Assembly: GCF_003952665.1 (NCBI RefSeq)
Contig: NZ_CP017946.1
Coordinates: forward strand, 1,116,001 to 1,180,000
Length of the DNA stretch: 64,000 nucleotides
Source: Bosea sp. Tri-49
Lineage (GTDB): Bacteria; Pseudomonadota; Alphaproteobacteria; Rhizobiales; Beijerinckiaceae
Direction of reading: 5' to 3'
Made by a program: the position numbers and the translations under genes. Below are positions 18,530 to 27,331 of the stretch, piece after piece. Under the pieces are notes generated by a model. The model was not told the origin of the DNA. It worked only from the letters and a program-made list of their open reading frames with translations, and did not search any database. Position 1 is the first letter of the stretch. Each line of letters starts with the position of its first letter.

Positions 18530-20038
18530 ATGACCGCAGCCGTCAGATTTTGCGCACTGATCGCTCTTCTTGCGCATTTTGTCGCGCTGCCGGCGCTTGC
18601 CCAGACCCAGGAGCGCCGCGTCGCACTGGTGATCGGCAACTCCGCCTACAAGAACGCGCCCGCCCTCCCTAATACCCCGAATGATGCGCGTGACACCGCC
18701 GAAGCGCTGCGCAAGGTCGGTTTCGAGGTGGTCGACGGCATCGATCTCGACAAGCGCGGCATGGATGCCGCCGTGTCCCGCTTCGCGCGCCTCGCTCAGG
18801 ATGCCGACGCGGTGATGTTCTACTATGCCGGCCACGGCTTCCAGTTCAACGGCGAGAACTTCCTCGTGCCGGTCGAGGCCAAGATCGATGACGAGGTCTC
18901 GGTCCAGTACGAGACGGTCAAGCTGAGCGAGGTGACCACCGCGCTCGGCTTCGCCAAGGGCGTCAAGATCATGGTGCTCGATGCCTGCCGCAACAATCCC
19001 TTCGTTGCCCAGCTCTCGAAGAAGCAGGTGACGCGCAGCTTCTCGGTCGGCACCGGCCTGGCGCCGATCGTCAAGGCACAAGGCATGGTGACCGCTTATG
19101 CGACCCAGGCGAATGATGTCGCCGCCGACGGTGCCGGCCGCAACAGCCCGTTCACCGCGGCGCTGGTGCAGGAGATCAAGCAGCCCGGCCTCGAGATCGC
19201 GACCATGTTCCGCCGCGTCCAGAAGGCGGTCTACGACTCCACCGGCGGCAAGCAGACGCCGGAGCTTTCGCTCTCCCTGCTCGGCGATTTCTACCTCAAT
19301 CGCGAAGAGACCGACGCCGACATCTGGAAGCAGCTGCGCAGCAGCGACAACGCCGCCGAGATCAAGGCCTTCATCCAGCGCTTCCCGACGAGCTTCTTCG
19401 CGGTCGACGCCAAGACGCGGCTCGATCTGATCGAGCGGCGCAGTGCCTCGCCCGATCGCGAGAAGCGGGAGCAGGAGTTCGCGGCGCGCGAGAAGGAGCT
19501 GCTCGATCGCGTCCAGAAGGCTGAGAAGGACCGGCAGCAGGCTGCGGTCGATCTTGCGGGGCGCGATGCCGGCAAGGGCGATGGCGAGCGTTCCGTGCCG
19601 AAGCCGGGCGAGGCCCCGGCGGCGAAGTCTTCCGACGCAACTGAGCGCGAGCGCCTCGCCAAGGAACTCGCCAAGCGCGAGCAGGAACTGGCGGCGCTCG
19701 AGGCCGAGAAAGCGAAGCTGCTGCAGGAGCGCCAGGACCGCGAGAAGGCAGTGGCAACGCGCAATGATGCCAGCGGCGCGACCGAGCTGCCGGCGCCGCA
19801 GAAGCCGCTGCTGCCCAGCACCAGCGCGCGCCCGCAACGTCAGGAGCCGCGTGAGCTCAAGCCACAGCAGCGCGTGGTGGTCGATCGCAAGTCGACCGGA
19901 ATCCTGACCGGCGGCGTCGAGCCGGAGCCTGAGCCGCGCAATGCTCGCGGCCGCCGGCCGGGCAAGCCCGCCGCCGCAGACGATTGCGCCGACGCCCTGC
20001 GGGCCCAGATCGGCGGCAGCGCAAGCAACTGCCGCTGA
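18530..20038 (+). CDS. Secreted caspase family protein with coiled-coil C-terminus
   Basis: A 502-residue protein with a signal peptide (cleavage near residue 24, PALA|QT) and a caspase-like domain at about 28-250. The dyad is H102 in YYAGHGFQF and C153 in VLDACRNNPF; the GNSAY and NTPNDA motifs near the start of the domain are typical of bacterial C14 proteins. Residues about 265-300 resemble a short helical repeat, and about 305-430 are highly charged Glu/Arg/Lys coiled coil, followed by a Pro-rich basic tail with two cysteines near the end. Location should be periplasmic. It is divergent from the caspase/barrel gene, shares about 40% of motif residues in the catalytic region by eye, and is followed by the methyltransferase gene 137 bases later. 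Bacterial caspase homologues act in stress responses and defence; this one has no recognisable partner. Confidence 0.88.
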   Translation: MTAAVRFCALIALLAHFVALPALAQTQERRVALVIGNSAYKNAPALPNTPNDARDTAEALRKVGFEVVDGIDLDKRGMDAAVSRFARLAQDADAVMFYYAGHGFQFNGENFLVPVEAKIDDEVSVQYETVKLSEVTTALGFAKGVKIMVLDACRNNPFVAQLSKKQVTRSFSVGTGLAPIVKAQGMVTAYATQANDVAADGAGRNSPFTAALVQEIKQPGLEIATMFRRVQKAVYDSTGGKQTPELSLSLLGDFYLNREETDADIWKQLRSSDNAAEIKAFIQRFPTSFFAVDAKTRLDLIERRSASPDREKREQEFAAREKELLDRVQKAEKDRQQAAVDLAGRDAGKGDGERSVPKPGEAPAAKSSDATERERLAKELAKREQELAALEAEKAKLLQERQDREKAVATRNDASGATELPAPQKPLLPSTSARPQRQEPRELKPQQRVVVDRKSTGILTGGVEPEPEPRNARGRRPGKPAAADDCADALRAQIGGSASNCR

Positions 20039-20175
20039 GGGCGATATCGCCGCTTTGCACCAACAGCGGCGAGGCAGGGGCTGGCGAGCGCGAGCTGATA
20101 ATCGTGTGCTGGCTAAGGCCGTCTCAAGAATGACCGAAGTTGCAGTCCAACGCATGCGATAGGCGGATTTTCCCG

Positions 20176-21726
20176 ATGAACGACATGGCGACGAACCCTT
20201 ACGACGCTGTCGCCTATCCAGGGCATGCCTTCGCGCAGACGCATCCGGCGCATCTGGCGACGATCGCGCATGTGCACGGCATGACACCTGCGCCGACGAC
20301 GGCGATGCGCGTGCTCGAGCTCGGCTGCGGCCGCGGCGGCAACCTGATCCCGATGGCGCTGCAATGTCCGGGAGCGGAACTGGTCGGCATCGATCTGAGC
20401 GGGCGGGCGATCGCGCACGCCAGGGCGGATGCCGCCGAGCTCGGCGCCACCAATGTCAGCTTCCACCATCTCGACATCATGGCCGCTTCGGCCGCACTCG
20501 GCCGCTTCGACTATATCCTCGTGCATGGGGTCTACTCCTGGGTGCCGCAGCCGGTGCGCGAGCGGATCCTGGCGCTTTTCGGCGAATTGCTGACGCCGCA
20601 GGGCATCGCCTATGTCAGCTACAACGCCCTGCCAGGGTGCCGCCTGCGCGATCTCGCGCGTGACGTCATGCTGTTCGAGACCCGCGACATCGACGATCCG
20701 ATCGAGAAGGTCCGCGCGGCGCGCGCCGCGATCAAGCGTTTCGCCGAGGCGACCGACGCCGAGACTTTCTACGGGGCGGCCCTGCGCGAGCGGATGAAGC
20801 AGATCGAGGATATTCCGGACAACGTCCTCTATCACGACGATCTCAATCCCGGCGCGCGCGCCTTCGCCCTGCACGAGGTGCTGGCTGCGGCGGAGTCTCA
20901 TGGGCTGCAATTCCTGGCCGAGGCGTCTTTCCCGAACAATTTCGGCGGCGCCCGTGGGGCGGCGCAGCAGGTGCTGAACGAGATTCCGATCACGGAGCCG
21001 CTCCGGCAGGAGCAATCGCTCGACCTGCTGATCGGCCGCTGCTTCCGCCAGACCTTGCTCTGCCGCGCCGACGTCGTGCTCCATCGCGGCTTCTCGCAGT
21101 TCAGCCTTGAGCCCTACCATCTGGCGGCGAGCGTCAGCGAGGTCGAAGAGAAGGACGAGAAGCGGCCGGAGGCCGTGAGTTTCCTGTTCTCGGAAGGGGT
21201 GCGCCTCGCTTTGGATCTGCCGGCAGCCATCGCCGCCCTGCGGGCACTGGGCAAGGCCTGGCCGGGCAGCATTGGCCATGACGAGCTCGCCGCGCTGGCC
21301 TTGGAGGAGTCGAAAGATAGCCTGGGCCCCGATCTCGCCCGCGAGAAGGGCCGTCTCAATGAGGCGCTGACCGCGATCTATCGGGCCGGCCTGCTCGAGA
21401 TAAATCTGGAGCCCCACCGATTGACGACGCTGATCAGCGAGCGGCCGGTCGCGAGCCAGTTGGCGCGACGCCAGGCGTTGAGCAGCCATGAAGTCACCGA
21501 CCTGCGCCATCGCGCGGTCGCGCTCGACGGAATCGTGGTGCGCAAGTTCGTCAGCCTGCTGGACGGAACGCGGACGCCGGCGATGCTGCTCGACGAGATC
21601 AATGCCTTCCTGACGGAAGCGCATGCCTCTGGTCGCGATGCCTCGGCGTTGCCGAAAAAGGCCACGGCAGAGGAGGTCGACCTGCATTTGAAGGATGTCG
21701 CGCGGCTGGCGTTGCTGGCAGGCTGA
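20176..21726 (+). CDS. SAM-dependent methyltransferase with methyltransferase regulatory domain (PKMT-like)
   Basis: A 516-residue protein. Residues about 40-160 form a class I Rossmann methyltransferase with the SAM loop VLELGCGRGG (46-55), the acidic GIDLS strand end and HHLDIM. About 220-310 resembles the methyltransferase regulatory domain (DIPDNVLYHDDLNP, then LHEVLAAAESHGLQFLAEA), and the C-terminal part is a winged-helix-like region. The same three-part design is known in rickettsial protein-lysine methyltransferases that modify outer-membrane protein OmpB, so a protein substrate is plausible but unproven. The ATG at 20176 has AGGCGG nine bases upstream; an earlier in-frame ATG at 20140 lacks one. 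It lies 58 bases before the next gene, probably in the same transcript. Confidence 0.82.
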   Translation: MNDMATNPYDAVAYPGHAFAQTHPAHLATIAHVHGMTPAPTTAMRVLELGCGRGGNLIPMALQCPGAELVGIDLSGRAIAHARADAAELGATNVSFHHLDIMAASAALGRFDYILVHGVYSWVPQPVRERILALFGELLTPQGIAYVSYNALPGCRLRDLARDVMLFETRDIDDPIEKVRAARAAIKRFAEATDAETFYGAALRERMKQIEDIPDNVLYHDDLNPGARAFALHEVLAAAESHGLQFLAEASFPNNFGGARGAAQQVLNEIPITEPLRQEQSLDLLIGRCFRQTLLCRADVVLHRGFSQFSLEPYHLAASVSEVEEKDEKRPEAVSFLFSEGVRLALDLPAAIAALRALGKAWPGSIGHDELAALALEESKDSLGPDLAREKGRLNEALTAIYRAGLLEINLEPHRLTTLISERPVASQLARRQALSSHEVTDLRHRAVALDGIVVRKFVSLLDGTRTPAMLLDEINAFLTEAHASGRDASALPKKATAEEVDLHLKDVARLALLAG

Positions 21727-21784
21727 GCTTGTCGCGAAGAGGCCGTCCGCCTATTGCGGAGCGCGGCAGCAGCGGTAGCGAGGG

Positions 21785-23377
21785 ATGAGTCAGCGCTTCA
21801 AGCAGTTTCAGGCCGCATTCCAGGAGGATGCCTGCCTCGAAACCATCATGCAGGCGCGACAGGGCGGCATCACGCTGACCTGCTCTGCCTGCGGGAAGAC
21901 GTCGGCCTTCGCGCCGCGGGTGAAGTTGCGCGCCTATGCCTGCCCGCATTGCGGTTTCCTGGTCTCGCCCTGCAAGGGGACACCGTTGGAGAGCCGGCGC
22001 GCTTCGCTGCAGCTCTGGTTCTTCGCGCTCAAGGCGTTGACCGAGCAGGGCCCGCGCGGCGCTGCCACGACGCTGGAACGCGAGGGACATATCCCGTCCC
22101 AGCAGGCGCGCCGGATGATCGCCGAATTGCAGGAGGCGGCCGGCAAGGACGGCAAGGGGCCGGACTGGCTTGTGGCAGCGCAAAGGACCGTCATCGGCAG
22201 CGCCAACGCCACGAATCTTGCTGCCGGCGTGCCGTTCGCTGCAACGGATGGCAGTTCCCGGCTCAGGCTCGCCTCCTATATCGGCGGAGGTGCACTGGTT
22301 CTGGCCATCGCGGGAGGTGTCGCGGTCGCGACCCTGAGGCCGGGGTCGACCGAGCTGAGTGGCGGGTTCGAGCCGATGGAAAGCGTCGAGGCCCCATCGC
22401 TGAAGGCGCCGACCCGGCCTTCGCTGATCCTGTCCTCGGTCGAAGGCGATCTCGAAGCCGCACGACAGGCGACGCAGTTCGCCCTGAATGCCGACCCATC
22501 GCTTGCGGCGGTCACCGAACAGGCTGCGCTGCCGGGCATGTCAAATCAGCCGGCAATGCCGATACCGGTCATGCCGCCGTCGAACATCATCCTCGTTCCG
22601 CCGAGCCTGCCGGGCAAGCCAGGCGCCCCTGCGGCCGCGGCGCGCTCGCAACTGCCGCAGGCGCCGATCAATTACAACGGCGACCCCAATCAGGTCCTCA
22701 CCTTCGGGCCGATCAAGATCCGCCGGCACTTGGTCGAGATGATCGTCAGGGCAGGGCGCGTCGTCGGCGCCGACCCGACCCTGCTGATGGCTGTCGCCGA
22801 CAAGGAATCCTCCTTCTCGACCGCAGTACAGGCGAAGACCTCCTCGGCGACCGGGCTCTACCAGTTCATCGAGCAGACCTGGCTCGGCGTGATCTTCGAA
22901 TTCGGCCGCAAGCACGGTCTCAATGCCGAGGCGGCGCTGGTCACCCGCAACGGCCGGCAGTTCGTCATCGCCGATGCGAACGAGCGGCAACGCATCCTCG
23001 ATCTTCGGCGCGAGCCCTATCTCTCGGCCTTGCTGGCGGGCGAAATGCTGAAGCGCGACACGCTCAGGCTGGAGAAGGCGATGGGGCGCCATCTCACAGG
23101 CGGCGAAATCTATCTGATCCATTTCCTGGGGCCTGATGCGGCGCAGACCTTCATCGAAACGATGGAGGAGACGCCCGGCGCCAGCGCAGCGGCGCTGCTG
23201 CCCCGCCCGGCCGAGGCCAATCGCCCGATCTTCTATGCCCAGTCCGGCGGCGAGACCAAGACGCTCTCGGTGTCCGAGGTGCACAAGAAGTTCGATGAGA
23301 TGATCAAGGTCAGGCTCGACCGCTACAAGGTCGTGCGTGGGCCCGCCCCCGCGCCGGCACGGCCGCAACAGAAATAG
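21785..23377 (+). CDS. Zinc-ribbon/transmembrane/lytic transglycosylase fusion protein
   Basis: A 530-residue membrane protein with an unusual order of parts. Residues 1-120 hold a four-cysteine zinc ribbon (C33, C36, C53, C56) followed by GTPLESRR, LQLWFFALKAL and a helical segment that closely resembles the N-terminal zinc ribbon and HTH of IS1595-family transposases. A membrane segment (about 164-184) follows, then a long Pro-rich periplasmic linker (190-300), and a lytic transglycosylase (SLT) domain from about 310. The presumed catalytic Glu is E341 in ADKESSF, and the motif SSATGLYQFIEQTWL is typical of the fold. The N-terminus should be cytoplasmic and the SLT domain in the periplasm, where it would cleave peptidoglycan. 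The tail after residue 500 is Pro/Lys-rich. It follows the methyltransferase gene. Confidence 0.82.
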   Translation: MSQRFKQFQAAFQEDACLETIMQARQGGITLTCSACGKTSAFAPRVKLRAYACPHCGFLVSPCKGTPLESRRASLQLWFFALKALTEQGPRGAATTLEREGHIPSQQARRMIAELQEAAGKDGKGPDWLVAAQRTVIGSANATNLAAGVPFAATDGSSRLRLASYIGGGALVLAIAGGVAVATLRPGSTELSGGFEPMESVEAPSLKAPTRPSLILSSVEGDLEAARQATQFALNADPSLAAVTEQAALPGMSNQPAMPIPVMPPSNIILVPPSLPGKPGAPAAAARSQLPQAPINYNGDPNQVLTFGPIKIRRHLVEMIVRAGRVVGADPTLLMAVADKESSFSTAVQAKTSSATGLYQFIEQTWLGVIFEFGRKHGLNAEAALVTRNGRQFVIADANERQRILDLRREPYLSALLAGEMLKRDTLRLEKAMGRHLTGGEIYLIHFLGPDAAQTFIETMEETPGASAAALLPRPAEANRPIFYAQSGGETKTLSVSEVHKKFDEMIKVRLDRYKVVRGPAPAPARPQQK

Positions 23378-23491
23378 AGGCCGGAGGCGAATACCGGCCA
23401 GGTCAGGCCAAAGCGATTGCGGGCACAACGAATTTGCCGCGAAGGTGGCGATGGCCCATCATCAACCAGTCGCAGAGGCGAGGAGACGACG

Positions 23492-23770
23492 ATGGCGAAG
23501 AACCGGTTCGAGCAGGTCGACGAGCCGCAGCCCGATGCCATCACGCTGAGCCTCGGCCAGCGCGACGGCAAGAGCTTCATTCGCATTGCCTGCCCGGCGG
23601 AGCTGGCCGCTGGTCATCTCGCCAATGATTTCGTCAGTGACGAGCTCGATCCGATCGAAGGCTTCCGCTCCGCCGTGCGTCTTGCCAATGAGATCAAGGC
23701 GCCGATCGTGGTCGAGGATAATGCAGGCCTCTGGCAGGCGGAATGGGGCGAGCTGTTCCGGGAGGAGTGA
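23492..23770 (+). CDS. Conserved-looking small protein of unknown function
   Basis: A 92-residue acidic protein starting at an ATG with an AGGAG site six to ten bases upstream. It has no signal peptide or membrane segment, and consists of short strands and helices (DGKSFIRIACPAELAA, then RSAVRLANEIKAPIVVED). Codon use is like its neighbours, and the ribosome site is good, so it is probably real. I do not recognise the family. It lies 114 bases after the transglycosylase gene and ends just before the palindromic repeats that separate it from the convergent T6SS kinase. Confidence 0.65.
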   Translation: MAKNRFEQVDEPQPDAITLSLGQRDGKSFIRIACPAELAAGHLANDFVSDELDPIEGFRSAVRLANEIKAPIVVEDNAGLWQAEWGELFREE

Positions 23771-23784
23771 GGGCGCTATCGCGT

Positions 23785-23891
23785 CATGCTCGGGCTTGAC
23801 CCGGGCATCTCAGGCCGGAGGAGGCTCCCCTTGGTACCTTCTCGTCACGAGATTCTCGGGTCTGCGCTTCGCTTCGCCCGAGAATGACGAG
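23785..23891. repeat. Composite palindromic repeat block at the T6SS boundary
   Basis: Two hairpins are visible. The first (23788-23808) pairs TGCTCGGG with CCCGGGCA around CTTGA, the same type of unit as between sufB and sufC. The second (23841-23891) pairs CTCGT and ATTCTCGGG with CCCGAGAAT and ACGAG around a GC-rich loop. The block separates two convergent genes and could act as a bidirectional 3' end. Confidence 0.65.
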
Positions 23892-23900
23892 ATCCGGCTT

Positions 23901-25835
23901 TCACTCGATCCTAAAATACTTGATGCCGAGGCCGACCTTGCCGCCGGTACGGGCGATATCTTGGTGCAGGCCGGGGAAGATGTCGCCGGCTGGAGCCGGA
24001 TTGGGCCCCGATAGCGTCGGCAGCGGCGCCTGGCTGACGAGCGCCAGCACGGTCTGCGGCCGCACCGGCGCGCCGGATGCCGCGGTCGATTCCAGCTTGA
24101 GGCTGAAGCTCGCCTTGCCGCCCTCGCGGCGCGTGTAGTTCGCGAGGTTGTAGACCAGCCCGTCATCGCCGATGAGCAGGATGTCGAGATTTCGGTTCGG
24201 GTCGCTCTCGACCGTGCCCGACAGCGCGTCGCCGCTCTTGATGGTGAAGGCGCCGATCTGCATCACCGGGCTGCGATCGATGCCGCGACCGAGCTGGCGC
24301 AGGAAATCGACCATTGGGCATTGGGCTGTGGTGATCGTACGCAGGCTGATCTGTGCCTCGTAGCCCTGCGCCTTCTTGAAAGCTCCGTCGAAGCTGACGA
24401 AGGGCTCGGCCGAGCTGCCGAAGCCTTCGATCGTGGTGCGCTTGTCAGCGATCGCCGTCGGCCAGAGGAAGAAGCAGGCGCCACCGTCATAATCCGCAAC
24501 ATAGCGCGCGGTCCGCTCGGCGGCCGTGCGCGGCTCGGGTTCAGGACCGGATGGTGTCGGCGGTGGGACAGTCGGTGTCGGCTTCGGGCCGGTTGTCGAT
24601 GCCGGGCTCGGTGGCGGTGACGTCGGCGTCGGGTTCAACTCCGGCGGGGCGGCTGCGGGCGGCTGGGGCGGCGCAGTCGGTCCGGGAGAGGCCGGCGGCT
24701 GCAAGGTCGGTGGTTCGTTCTGGCTCGCGGGCTGCGGCGACGGTGCCGGCGGAGCCGGGCTCACGGGGGTGAGTTCGGGGGCAGGCGTGCCCGGTGCCGG
24801 CCCCAGTGCAGGCGGCTGACGATTGTCGCTCAGCGGAGGCGGCGAGGTGTTCATCACCTGCTGTGTCGGGCTGGCGCCGCCCAGCATTTGCCAGGCGACG
24901 AAGCCGCCACCCGCAAGGAGCGCGAGCGCCGCGACCCCGGCGACAAGCGGCCAGGGAAAGGCACGCTTGCCGCTGGGCCCCGCGCTACCCTTGGCCTGCC
25001 AGGCGGCGACCTCGGCCATGTCGGTCTGGCGATCCTTGGGGTCGGGCGCGAGCATGCGCGCCAGCAGCGGGCGGATGCGCTTGTCGATGGCCGAGAGATC
25101 GGGAACGCGGCGGCGCTTCTCGAGGATCTGCATCTGCGTTCCGCCCATGTCGAGCGGGCGGCCGCCGAGTGCCTCGGCGAGCACGAGGCCGAGGCTGTAG
25201 ATATCGGACTTGCCGGTGACCTCGGCGCCGTAAAGGCCGAGCTGCTCGGGCGAGACATAGTTGTATTTGCCCGCAAAGCCCGAGCCGATCACCGTCTTCT
25301 CAGCCAGCTTCGACTTGGCGATGCCGAAATCGATGATCTTGGCGCGGGTGACCTGGCCGCCAGGCAGGATGATGTTGTCGGGCGAAACGTCGCGATGGGT
25401 GATGCCGAGCATATGGGCGGCGTGCAGACCGGACGCGATGCGCCGGCGCAGCAAGTCGACCTCCTCGAAGGGCAATGGCCCTTGTTTCAGGCGGTCCGAC
25501 AGCGGCTGGCCATCGACGAACTCCATGGCGAGATAGGTCGCCTGCGTCGCCGGGTCGACGGTGAAGACGTAATAGCGGACGATCGCCTCATTGTAGAGGT
25601 TGTGCAGCGCCGACGCCTCGTTGCGGAACAGGGCGATGACATTGGCGTCCTGTGCCATGTCCGAGCGGACGATCTTGATCGCGACGGCGTCGCCGGTCTG
25701 GATGGCGCGGCCCTGGTAGACCTCGCCCATGCCGCCGGTCGCGATCAGGCGCTCGATCTCGTAGATGCCGTTCAGCCGCACGCCCGGCGCGAGACCGGTA
25801 CGCGGCAGGAAGACGGTGCGGTCGGGGTCGCTCAT
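23901..25835 (-). CDS. ppkA: T6SS-associated serine/threonine protein kinase PpkA
   Basis: A 644-residue membrane kinase. Residues about 25-285 are a eukaryotic-type kinase domain: P-loop ATGGMGEVY, Lys in VAIKIV (K54), catalytic loop HRDVSPDN (147-154), and DFG (169-171). A membrane segment near 320-345 is followed by a Pro-rich linker and a periplasmic domain. In other T6SS this kinase phosphorylates Fha to promote assembly (threonine phosphorylation pathway). The ATG at 25835 overlaps the phosphatase stop by four bases. It is the last gene of the minus-strand T6SS operon. No fha gene is in this window, so its substrate must be encoded elsewhere. Confidence 0.92.
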   Translation of the reverse strand: MSDPDRTVFLPRTGLAPGVRLNGIYEIERLIATGGMGEVYQGRAIQTGDAVAIKIVRSDMAQDANVIALFRNEASALHNLYNEAIVRYYVFTVDPATQATYLAMEFVDGQPLSDRLKQGPLPFEEVDLLRRRIASGLHAAHMLGITHRDVSPDNIILPGGQVTRAKIIDFGIAKSKLAEKTVIGSGFAGKYNYVSPEQLGLYGAEVTGKSDIYSLGLVLAEALGGRPLDMGGTQMQILEKRRRVPDLSAIDKRIRPLLARMLAPDPKDRQTDMAEVAAWQAKGSAGPSGKRAFPWPLVAGVAALALLAGGGFVAWQMLGGASPTQQVMNTSPPPLSDNRQPPALGPAPGTPAPELTPVSPAPPAPSPQPASQNEPPTLQPPASPGPTAPPQPPAAAPPELNPTPTSPPPSPASTTGPKPTPTVPPPTPSGPEPEPRTAAERTARYVADYDGGACFFLWPTAIADKRTTIEGFGSSAEPFVSFDGAFKKAQGYEAQISLRTITTAQCPMVDFLRQLGRGIDRSPVMQIGAFTIKSGDALSGTVESDPNRNLDILLIGDDGLVYNLANYTRREGGKASFSLKLESTAASGAPVRPQTVLALVSQAPLPTLSGPNPAPAGDIFPGLHQDIARTGGKVGLGIKYFRIE

Positions 25836-26629
25836 GGCGCATCGCTCCGGCGCTGGCGCATGTTCGGCACCCAGCGCGTCTTCTCGGTTCCGCCGTCGTG
25901 ATGATAGCGCACCACGATCACGGTGACATTGTCGGTGGCACCGCGCTCCAGGGTCAGGGCCAGCAGCGCGTCGCTGGCGGCTTGCGCGCCGCCCGAGCCA
26001 GCCGCTCGCAGAATCTCCTCGTCGCGGACATGGTCGGTGAGCCCGTCCGAGCAGAGCACGAAGACGTCGCCGCCTTCGAGCTCGCCATGGTCGATCTCGA
26101 GTTCGGGCCGGTCGTGGACGCCGATGGCGCGGGTGATGACATGCCGCCGCGGCCAGGTCCGCGCCTCTTCGACGGTTAGCAGGCCGCGCTCGATCATGTC
26201 CTGCGCCTCGGTGTGATCGCGCGAGACCTGGGTGATGCGCCCGCCACGGACGAGATAGATGCGGCTGTCGCCGCACCAGACGCAGGCGAAATGGTGGCCA
26301 TGGGCGAGCAGCACGGCAAGCGTCGCCCCCATGGTGGCGCCGTCATGCTCGCGGATCTTGCGACGCAGTTCCGCATTGGCCTCGATCACGCCACGCTCGA
26401 GCCGGTCGAGCAGTTCGGCCGCAGAGCCGGCCGGGCCGATGGCGGACAGGCTCGCGGCCACAGTCGCGCTCGCCATGGCGCCGTTCTGATGGCCACCCAT
26501 GCCGTCCGCGACGGCCCACAGGCCGTGTTCGGGCCGGACGACGAGGTTGTCTTCGTTGTGGCTGCGCACGCGCCCGGCATGGCTGACTGCGCCCGTCTCG
26601 AAGGCGGTGCCGGGGCTGTGCTCGTTCAT
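25832..26629 (-). CDS. pppA: T6SS-associated PP2C protein phosphatase PppA
   Basis: A 265-residue PP2C-type serine/threonine phosphatase. Metal-binding and catalytic motifs are in order: RSHNEDN, VADGMGGHQ, WCGDSRIY, LCSDGLTDHV and ATDNVTVIVV. It should reverse the action of PpkA on Fha or TssL-type targets. Its stop overlaps the kinase start (ATGA), and its start overlaps the TagF stop by four bases, which makes the three proteins a tightly coupled translational unit. In Agrobacterium TagF and PppA are fused into one protein; here they are separate. Confidence 0.93.
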   Translation of the reverse strand: MNEHSPGTAFETGAVSHAGRVRSHNEDNLVVRPEHGLWAVADGMGGHQNGAMASATVAASLSAIGPAGSAAELLDRLERGVIEANAELRRKIREHDGATMGATLAVLLAHGHHFACVWCGDSRIYLVRGGRITQVSRDHTEAQDMIERGLLTVEEARTWPRRHVITRAIGVHDRPELEIDHGELEGGDVFVLCSDGLTDHVRDEEILRAAGSGGAQAASDALLALTLERGATDNVTVIVVRYHHDGGTEKTRWVPNMRQRRSDAP

Positions 26630-27330
26630 GCCGTCGATCCTGCACCGAGGAAGGCGTCGAAGCGTCCGGTCAGAAGGCCGGTGAAGAGATAGGGGCTCGG
26701 CAAGCCCTGGCCGACCAGAGCGAGCGGCTCGAAATCGTCACCGCCGACCGTCCAGAGATAGCTGGCATGGGCAAAGGAGCGGGTATGGTCCTCGACCCGT
26801 AACGCCGTGAGCCGGGCCGGGAAGGTGGCGGAATCGAGCGCGCTGACGATCGTCCCGTCGGAGAGCCTGACCATGTCGGCGGGCGGGGCGGCCATGAGGT
26901 CGTCACTCGGCATTGCGAGCCCGCCGAGCGCCTGTGAAACCGTCTCATAACTGGCTTCGGGTTCGAGCGCGTGCAGCAGGAAATCCTCAGCCTGCGCGAA
27001 CCAGGCGTCCTGCGGGTCGAGCTCCGGTGGCGGGATCGCAGCGCCAGGGCCGGCGAGAGCGAAGACCGTCAGCGGGAAATAGCGGCCGATGCCGTCGACC
27101 GACGGCATGAAGGCGCCGGCTACCGTGGTGCCGCAGAAGGCGCTGCCGAACCAGAAGCGCCAGATCGGAGCGTTCAGGAAGGCATTCTGCCAGCCTGTGC
27201 CGAGCTCGACCCTGCTGGCGGTGAGCCCGCCCTGGAGCCAGGGCTCATAGGCCGAGAGAAAGGCGGTAGGGGCGCCCAGCGCGATGAAGTCTCGCTTGCC
27301 GGGAAGCTTCCCGAACAACCCGCACGCCAT
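26626..27330 (-). CDS. tagF: Type VI secretion-associated protein TagF
   Basis: A 234-residue TagF-family protein (MACGLFGKLPGKRDFIALG at the start, the family's GLFGKLPgkRDF signature). TagF is a post-translational repressor of T6SS assembly that binds Fha or works with PppA. The FWFGSAFCG and PSVDGIGRYFPL motifs are also characteristic. It begins one base after the tssM stop, so it belongs to the same operon. No signal peptide is seen; it is expected to be cytoplasmic. Confidence 0.92.
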   Translation of the reverse strand: MACGLFGKLPGKRDFIALGAPTAFLSAYEPWLQGGLTASRVELGTGWQNAFLNAPIWRFWFGSAFCGTTVAGAFMPSVDGIGRYFPLTVFALAGPGAAIPPPELDPQDAWFAQAEDFLLHALEPEASYETVSQALGGLAMPSDDLMAAPPADMVRLSDGTIVSALDSATFPARLTALRVEDHTRSFAHASYLWTVGGDDFEPLALVGQGLPSPYLFTGLLTGRFDAFLGAGSTA

Positions 27331-27331
27331 C

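Noticed and set aside
18230-20287. A 685-codon minus-strand frame opposite the caspase gene
   Set aside because: It covers the caspase coding region antisense and has low-complexity Leu/Arg content; nothing supports expression.
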